12,124 bases of DNA from assembly GCA_030017935.1 (NCBI GenBank), contig JASEGF010000046.1, positions 1 through 12,124 on the forward strand, in the 5' to 3' direction. Of this stretch, positions 8,065-12,124 are shown one piece after another; the stretch's first letter is position 1, and each line of letters begins with the position of its first letter. The DNA is from Bacteroidales bacterium (GTDB lineage: Bacteria; Bacteroidota; Bacteroidia; Bacteroidales; DTU049). The notes beneath the pieces are model-generated. The model made no database searches, was not told where the DNA came from, and was given only the letters and a program-made list of their open reading frames with translations. Position numbers and translations under genes: made by a program.

Positions 8065-10086
8065 TCAAACCTTTATAATTTTTTCAGTTTTAATTAGATT
8101 ATTACTCTTTATAATAATGAAATAAACTCCATTAGCATAATTTGACAAGTCTATAGTTTCATAAATTACATCTGAATTATTATTAAAATTTTTATTTAAT
8201 AATTTTTCTCCATTTATATCAAAAAATTCAATTGATAAATCATTATCTATTAAACCATTAATTTCAATATTAAGCTTATCTTGAACTGGATTTGGATATA
8301 TATTTACTTTAATTGTATTGTTTAATTCGATATAGCCATCTTCTGTTGTTATAGTAATAATTATAGTATCAGAATTAGAACAACCATTTGTATCTGTAAC
8401 ATTTACATAATAAGTATAAATCCCTTGCCCAATACTTCCATAAACTGTAATTAGTGAATCTGTAGAACCATTGTTCCATAAATAGCTATTAAATCCAGAT
8501 CCTGCATTTATATTTATAGTATCAGATATATTAATAGTTGTATCATTCCCTAAATTTATATACGGTAGAGGATATACAAATAAATTTAATTTATAAACGC
8601 TATCACAATTATTTATCGTAATCAAGCTGTCATAATAAATTCCCGATAAGTTATAATAATTACCATGCCATAATTTTCCTCCACAAACTGTGTCAGTTTC
8701 TGTAAAAAAATAAACATTATTTACAGTTATTGTTACACTATCAGTATTTATATTACCAATGCTATCAGTTACTGTTAATGTATAAGTTGTAGTAATATTA
8801 GGAAAAGCAATTGGATTGGCTATTGTACTATCATTTAAGCTTCCAGAGTTGTTCCATAAATAAGTATAAGGAGGTATACATTCACTTGCTGTTGGTGATC
8901 CTCCAATTGCAATGCTATCTCCATTACATATTATTCTATCAGGACCTGCATCAACTATTAACATTGGAGCTAACTTAATTATCCAACTGTCATTTGTTCC
9001 ATGATTACCTGACACATCGCCATTATTAGAACATGTATAACCACCTACAATAAATCCTCCGTCATTTGTCTGCTGGATACATGTCGCATAATCATTATTT
9101 GTTCCACCGAGGCACTTTTGCCATTCAATATCTCCCAAATTATCAAGTTTCACTATCCAACCTTCATAATATGTACCATTATTATCATGATTACCAGACA
9201 CATCACCATCATTTGATAATGTATAACCAGCTACAATAAATCCTCCGTCATTTGTCTGCTGAATACATTTCGCATAATCATCATGTGTTCCACCGTAGCA
9301 CTTTCGCCATTCAATATCTCCCGAATTATTAAGTTTTACTATCCAGTAATCATCACCTCCATGATTCCCTGACACATCGCTATTATTAGAAAAAGTATAC
9401 CCAGCTACAATGTATCCTCCATCATTAGTTTGCTGTATGGAGGTTGATTCATCTGTACCATTTCCGCCTAAGCATTTTTGCCATTGAATATCTCCTAAAC
9501 TATTAAGTTTCACTATCCAATAATCATAACCACAATGATTTCCTGACACATCACCATATATAGAAGCTGACCTACCAGCAACAATATATCCTCCATCATT
9601 TGTCTGCTGTATGGAATTTGCTCTATCATCATTTTCTCCACCTAAGCATTTTTGCCATTCAATATCTCCCGAATTACTAAGTTTCACTATCCAGTAATCA
9701 TAACCTCCATGATTTCCAGATACATTGCTATCATTTGATGATGTATAACCAGCTACAATAAATCCCCCGTCATTTGTCTGCTGTATGGAGGTTGATACAT
9801 CTGTACCATTTCCACCGAGGCACTTTTTCCATTCAATATCTCCCGAATTACTAAGTTTCACTATCCAGCTATCATAACCTCCATGATTACCTGACACATC
9901 GCCATTATTGGAGTTCGTTTGACCAGCGATAATAAATCCCCCATCACTTGTTTGCTTTATGTAATTTGCTCTATCATCACCTGTCCCACCCAGGCATTTT
10001 TTCCATTGAATACCTGGTACCTGAGCATAAATATTTATGCTTATTAAAATAAAAATGGGAAATAAAGCTAATTTTTTTATTTTCAT
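8065..10086 (-). CDS. Secreted repeat protein with T9SS type A C-terminal sorting domain
   Basis: A complete 673-residue protein. Residues 1-21 are a signal peptide (MKIKKLALFP, hydrophobic core, IYAQ). Residues 26-373 are six tandem units, five 58 or 62 residues long, with the pattern (I)EWxKCLGG...D..ADSIQQTNDGGFIVAGYT, then SNxGDVSGNHGGYDYWIVKL and GD. The regular Gly/Asp-rich beta pattern suggests a propeller-like fold, but six versus seven blades is open. Residues about 376-456 are PKD/Ig-like (VDAGPDRIICNGDSIAIGG, YTYLWNNSG, TYTLTVTD). Residues about 457-505 carry CGGKLWHGNYY and NNCDSVYKL. A second PKD/Ig-like region covers about 509-580 (INLGNDTTI, YLWNNGSTDS, TDTNGCSNSD). Residues about 593-673 are the T9SS type A sorting domain: NIYPNPVQDKLNIE, FFDINGEKL, ANGVYFIII, ending KIIKV. 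The product should cross the outer membrane by T9SS and lose the tail. Its ligand or enzymatic role is unknown; no catalytic motif is visible. Confidence 0.95.
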   Translation of the reverse strand: MKIKKLALFPIFILISINIYAQVPGIQWKKCLGGTGDDRANYIKQTSDGGFIIAGQTNSNNGDVSGNHGGYDSWIVKLSNSGDIEWKKCLGGNGTDVSTSIQQTNDGGFIVAGYTSSNDSNVSGNHGGYDYWIVKLSNSGDIEWQKCLGGENDDRANSIQQTNDGGYIVAGRSASIYGDVSGNHCGYDYWIVKLNSLGDIQWQKCLGGNGTDESTSIQQTNDGGYIVAGYTFSNNSDVSGNHGGDDYWIVKLNNSGDIEWRKCYGGTHDDYAKCIQQTNDGGFIVAGYTLSNDGDVSGNHDNNGTYYEGWIVKLDNLGDIEWQKCLGGTNNDYATCIQQTNDGGFIVGGYTCSNNGDVSGNHGTNDSWIIKLAPMLIVDAGPDRIICNGDSIAIGGSPTASECIPPYTYLWNNSGSLNDSTIANPIAFPNITTTYTLTVTDSIGNINTDSVTITVNNVYFFTETDTVCGGKLWHGNYYNLSGIYYDSLITINNCDSVYKLNLFVYPLPYINLGNDTTINISDTININAGSGFNSYLWNNGSTDSLITVYGSIGQGIYTYYVNVTDTNGCSNSDTIIITITTEDGYIELNNTIKVNIYPNPVQDKLNIEINGLIDNDLSIEFFDINGEKLLNKNFNNNSDVIYETIDLSNYANGVYFIIIKSNNLIKTEKIIKV
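8068..8310 (-). other. T9SS type A sorting domain (coding segment)
   Basis: This segment encodes residues about 593-673 of the repeat protein. It shows the marks of the family: YPNP near its start, a central FDINGEKL strand, NGVYF, and a Lys-rich end with a terminal beta strand (KIIKV). In characterised systems the PorU sortase removes this domain and replaces it with an anionic lipopolysaccharide anchor. No T9SS apparatus gene is in the window. Confidence 0.85.
8968..10011 (-). repeat. Six tandem 174-bp coding repeats (58-residue units)
   Basis: In transcript order, units are at 9838-10011, 9664-9837, 9490-9663, 9316-9489, 9130-9315 and 8968-9129. The first four are exactly 174 bp, the fifth has a four-residue insert (DNNGTYYEG region), and the sixth lacks the final GD(I)EW link. 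Repeated nucleotide blocks such as CATTTGTCTGCTG and CACTATCCA show recent amplification. Units 1 and 3, 2 and 4, and 5 and 6 are the most alike. Confidence 0.93.
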
Positions 10087-10140
10087 AATTTTTTAATTTA
10101 TTGCTACTTATAAAACTTTTCAGATTCCACCCCTTTTTTT

Positions 10141-10252
10141 ATATGGTTTCTGGAGTCCATTTTTTGTAAAATTACATAAAAATTTTTAATTTCACACAAA
10201 CGAATAAAAAAATTTTTTACAAGAGAAATTTAAAAATTTTATAGAACCATAT
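10141..10252. repeat. Large imperfect nested inverted repeat
   Basis: The outer arms are ATATGGTTTCT (10141-10151) and AGAACCATAT (10243-10252), complementary except for one bulged T. The inner arms are TAAAAATTTTTAATTTC (10177-10193) and GAAATTTAAAAATTTTA (10225-10241), complementary with single-base offsets. The right outer and inner arms are adjacent, and an A7T6 tract is at the centre. It could form a structured leader for the repeat protein mRNA, or be composition-driven. Confidence 0.4.
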
Positions 10253-10382
10253 TTTTTACAATATCTTTCTTTTTCAGCTATAAAAAGAAATAAACAAAGA
10301 AAAATCTCCGCTGTGGAAAAACAATATTAATGCGAGTCAAGAATTAGTATTTGGAGTTATTCTATTATTACAAAAATCTTGA

Positions 10383-10391
10383 GCAAAATTA
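10383..10391 (-). promoter_or_regulatory. Distal -7-like box (TAATTTTGC) for the repeat protein
   Basis: This is the nearest minus-strand TAnnTTTGC match upstream of the ATG at 10086, about 300 nt away. If used, it gives a long leader that includes the nested inverted repeat. Nothing closer fits the consensus. The distance makes this tentative. Confidence 0.25.
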
Positions 10392-10455
10392 TAATCTAAA
10401 TGCCTATTCCAAAATTTATAAATGAATACAGATATCATATTATAAAATTTAATCT

Positions 10456-10463
10456 TATTTTTG
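10456..10463 (+). promoter_or_regulatory. -7 box (TATTTTTG) for lpd
   Basis: TATTTTTG followed by CC matches TAnnTTTG. It lies only 10 nt before the lpd ATG, so the transcript would have a leader of only a few nucleotides. The lpd start is fixed by the FAD-binding motif at residues 6-13, so a later start is not an escape. No -33 element is evident; ATATCATATTA lies 14 nt upstream. Confidence 0.35.
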
Positions 10464-10473
10464 CCAAAAAAAT

Positions 10474-11862
10474 ATGTACGATCTAATAATTATAGGTAGT
10501 GGACCTGGTGGCTATGTATCAGCTATCAGAGCTTCGCAGTTAGGTATGCAAACATTAGTAATAGAAAAAGAAAATCTAGGTGGTACATGCCTTAATTGGG
10601 GTTGTATCCCTACAAAAGCGTTACTTAAATCAGCCCATCTATATCAAGAAATATTATCAGCAAATAATTATGGAATAATACTAACGGAACCTCCACAAAT
10701 AGATATGCCATCAATAATACAAAGAAGTAGAGATGTGGCTACTATGATGAATAAATCTATAGAATTCCTATTCAATAAAAATAAAGTTTCTCTAGTTCGA
10801 GGCATTGCAAAATTATTACCTAATCACAAAGTAGAAGTAAAAGATTTGGAAGGTAATACATCAATCTACGAAGGTAAAAATATTATTATTGCTACTGGTA
10901 GCAGAGCCAGACAAATACCATCTCTACCAATAGATGGGAAATACATTATTACTTATAGAGAAGCTTTAATATTAAATAAATTACCTAAAAACATGGTAAT
11001 AGTTGGTAGCGGTGCTATAGGAATGGAATTCGCAGACTTTTACTCATCACTAGGCGTAAATGTAACTATTGTAGAATACTTAAATAGAATCTTACCTTTA
11101 GAGGATGAAGAAGTGAGCAAAACTATGGAAAGAATTTTTAGAAAGAAAAAAATCAATGTTTTGACATCCTCTGAAGTTATTAAAAGTGAAATCAATAATA
11201 ACCTCGTAAATCTAACCATACAATCACCTAAAGGAACTCAAAACATAGAGACAGAAATTGTCATAAGTGCTATAGGCATACAGGCTAATATCGAAAATAT
11301 AGGATTAGAAGAAGTAGGAATAAAAACTAATAAAGGGAAAATAGATATTAATGAAAACTACCAAACAAATATAGAAGGATATTATGCGATAGGAGATGTA
11401 ATCAATACGCCAGCATTAGCACATATAGCTTCAAAGGAAGGTATAATATGCGTAGAAAAAATTGCAGGACTATCACCTAAAACTATAGATTATCAATATT
11501 TCCCATCTTGCATATATACAAATCCAGAAGTCGCAAGTTTTGGACCAAAAGAACAAGAAGCTATAAACAAAGGTTATAAAATAAAAATTGGTAAATTTCC
11601 ATTTACTGCAAATGGCAAAGCAAAAGCTAATGGACAAACTGACGGGTTAGTTAAATTAATTTTCGATCAAGATAATGACAAATTAATAGGAGCACATTTA
11701 ATAGGAGAAAATGTAACAGAAATGCTCTCTGGACTAGTAGTTAGCCATAATTTAGGGGCTACTGCTAAAGATATTATAGAATCAATACATCCACACCCTA
11801 CACTCTCTGAAAGCATTATGGAAGCGGCAGCAAGCAGCCATAATGAGGCGATACATATGTAA
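10474..11862 (+). CDS. lpd: Dihydrolipoyl dehydrogenase (E3)
   Basis: FAD-dependent disulfide oxidoreductase, cytoplasmic. It reoxidises dihydrolipoamide of 2-oxoacid dehydrogenase complexes and/or the glycine cleavage system, reducing NAD+. It is 462 residues, the normal family length. The FAD Rossmann motif is IIGSGPGGY (6-14). The redox disulfide GGTCLNWGC has C39 and C44. The NAD Rossmann motif is VGSGAIGMEF (177-186), followed by an acidic IVEYL that suits NAD rather than NADP. The second FAD motif is YAIGDV (D308). The dimer-interface catalytic pair is H441 and E446 in HPHPTLSE. No active residue is missing. It ends with tandem TAA TAG stops. No E1, E2 or glycine-cleavage gene is adjacent here, so which complex it serves cannot be told. 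The function is very secure. Confidence 0.98.
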   Translation: MYDLIIIGSGPGGYVSAIRASQLGMQTLVIEKENLGGTCLNWGCIPTKALLKSAHLYQEILSANNYGIILTEPPQIDMPSIIQRSRDVATMMNKSIEFLFNKNKVSLVRGIAKLLPNHKVEVKDLEGNTSIYEGKNIIIATGSRARQIPSLPIDGKYIITYREALILNKLPKNMVIVGSGAIGMEFADFYSSLGVNVTIVEYLNRILPLEDEEVSKTMERIFRKKKINVLTSSEVIKSEINNNLVNLTIQSPKGTQNIETEIVISAIGIQANIENIGLEEVGIKTNKGKIDINENYQTNIEGYYAIGDVINTPALAHIASKEGIICVEKIAGLSPKTIDYQYFPSCIYTNPEVASFGPKEQEAINKGYKIKIGKFPFTANGKAKANGQTDGLVKLIFDQDNDKLIGAHLIGENVTEMLSGLVVSHNLGATAKDIIESIHPHPTLSESIMEAAASSHNEAIHM

Positions 11863-11882
11863 TAGGGAATTTAAAAAGAGAT

Positions 11883-11912
11883 TAGTCACTTCAAATGAGT
11901 TAAAAGTGGCTA
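11883..11912 (+). terminator. Hairpin downstream of lpd, candidate terminator
   Basis: TAGTCACTT (11883-11891) pairs with AAGTGGCTA (11904-11912) through nine base pairs with one G:U, around a 12-nt loop. It lies 20 nt after the lpd stop and is the most G/C-containing structure in the gap. No clean T-run follows, so it may be a 3'-end stabiliser or a Rho-type end instead. Confidence 0.4.
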
Positions 11913-11944
11913 GAAATAACTTCTATTAATGTTTAAAACAATTA

Positions 11945-11960
11945 ATGATATTAATATCAT
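11945..11960. promoter_or_regulatory. 16-bp perfect palindrome, candidate operator
   Basis: ATGATATTAATATCAT is an exact palindrome. It lies 15 nt upstream of the -7 box for the gene at 12001, where the -33 contact would be. That placement suits an operator for a dimeric regulator. A/T-rich context raises the chance rate, so the role is inferred. Confidence 0.35.
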
Positions 11961-11975
11961 ATTAAAATTATTTTG

Positions 11976-11983
11976 TATATTTG
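11976..11983 (+). promoter_or_regulatory. -7 box (TATATTTG) for the gene at 12001
   Basis: TATATTTG followed by CC is an ideal TAnnTTTG match, 17 nt before the ATG. Leader length is typical. The -33 position is taken by A/T-rich palindromic sequence rather than a TTTG. Confidence 0.5.
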
Positions 11984-12000
11984 CCTAAAAATCAATATTT

Positions 12001-12124
12001 ATGAAGACTTTAGTCAATAATATTAATGAACACCTAGCTATGAGTAAGGAAGACTCCAAAGCCTTCTTTGATAATCTCTACGATTTCCTACTACAGAACG
12101 AAGCTGACGTAGTAGATTACCAAG
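12001..12124 (+). CDS. Unidentified protein, N-terminal 41 codons, possibly HU-like
   Basis: An ATG at 12001 opens a frame that runs to the right edge without a stop. It starts MKTLVNNINEHLAMSKEDS and continues KAFFDNLYDFLLQNEADVV. A good -7 box lies just upstream and the base composition is coding-like, with more G/C than the flanking gap. The pattern of two short helices split by MSKEDS faintly recalls the N-terminus of HU/IHF-family DNA-binding proteins (LxxxVAxxxxLSKKDAExxLxAF), but too little is visible to assign it. The product and length are unknown. Confidence 0.7.
   Translation, partial: MKTLVNNINEHLAMSKEDSKAFFDNLYDFLLQNEADVVDYQ

Larger units (their letters stand above)
10087..10473. 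other. 387-bp divergent intergenic region
   Basis: This gap lies between the start of the minus-strand repeat protein and the start of lpd. It contains no open frame of useful length. It holds a large imperfect inverted repeat (10141-10252), a minus-strand -7-like box (10383-10391), an ATATCATATTA element (10432-10442) and a plus-strand -7 box before lpd. The stretch 10301-10350 is less A/T-biased than its surroundings (TCTCCGCTGTGG, TGCGAGTC), but I recognise no RNA gene or riboswitch in it. Confidence 0.65.

Noticed and set aside
8968..10011. Regular 174-bp repeats considered as a CRISPR-like or mobile array
   Set aside because: The repeats stay in frame, encode 58-residue protein units with signal peptide before and sorting domain after, and have no short-repeat/unique-spacer pattern.
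10301..10350. Less A/T-rich patch considered as a small RNA or riboswitch
   Set aside because: I could find no conserved core or convincing stem-loop in it by eye.

Overview
The window looks like a chromosomal segment from a low-GC member of the Bacteroidota (Bacteroidetes). Four things point there. Five start-proximal sites carry the Bacteroidota-type -7 box TAnnTTTG(C), while strong Shine-Dalgarno sequences are scarce. The gene order ileS - dksA-like - lspA is typical of the phylum. LspA, IleRS and the RNase H protein have their Bacteroidota-specific forms. A secreted repeat protein ends in a type A sorting domain of the type IX secretion system (T9SS). TGA serves as a stop (lspA, dksA-like gene) and Trp is TGG, so the standard code applies. 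I cannot name a genus.

Layout: 1-2163 (minus) is the N-terminal 721 codons of a very large secreted adhesin-like protein that continues past the left edge. 2164-2683 is an extremely AT-rich gap with palindromes and no gene. 2684-7248 (minus) is a housekeeping operon transcribed ileS, then a TraR/DksA-family regulator, then lspA. A 76-bp divergent gap with a symmetric pair of promoter boxes separates ileS from a plus-strand RNase H gene (7325-7942). That gene converges on a 673-codon minus-strand gene (8065-10086) for a secreted protein with six 58-residue repeats, Ig/PKD-like regions and the T9SS tail. A 387-bp gap follows, then lpd (dihydrolipoyl dehydrogenase, 10474-11862). After a hairpin and a 16-bp palindrome, a new plus-strand gene starts at 12001 and runs off the right edge.

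Functionally this is core metabolism and information processing (IleRS, RNase H, E3 of 2-oxoacid dehydrogenases, lipoprotein signal peptidase, a DksA-like regulator) interleaved with two cell-surface proteins. I saw no mobile element, CRISPR array, rRNA or tRNA, and nothing that amounts to a new defence or biosynthetic system. The most interesting signals are the higher-order ABABCC history of the surface-protein repeats, the back-to-back promoter boxes upstream of ileS, and a recurring TAATGATATT-type half-site in palindromes of several gaps.
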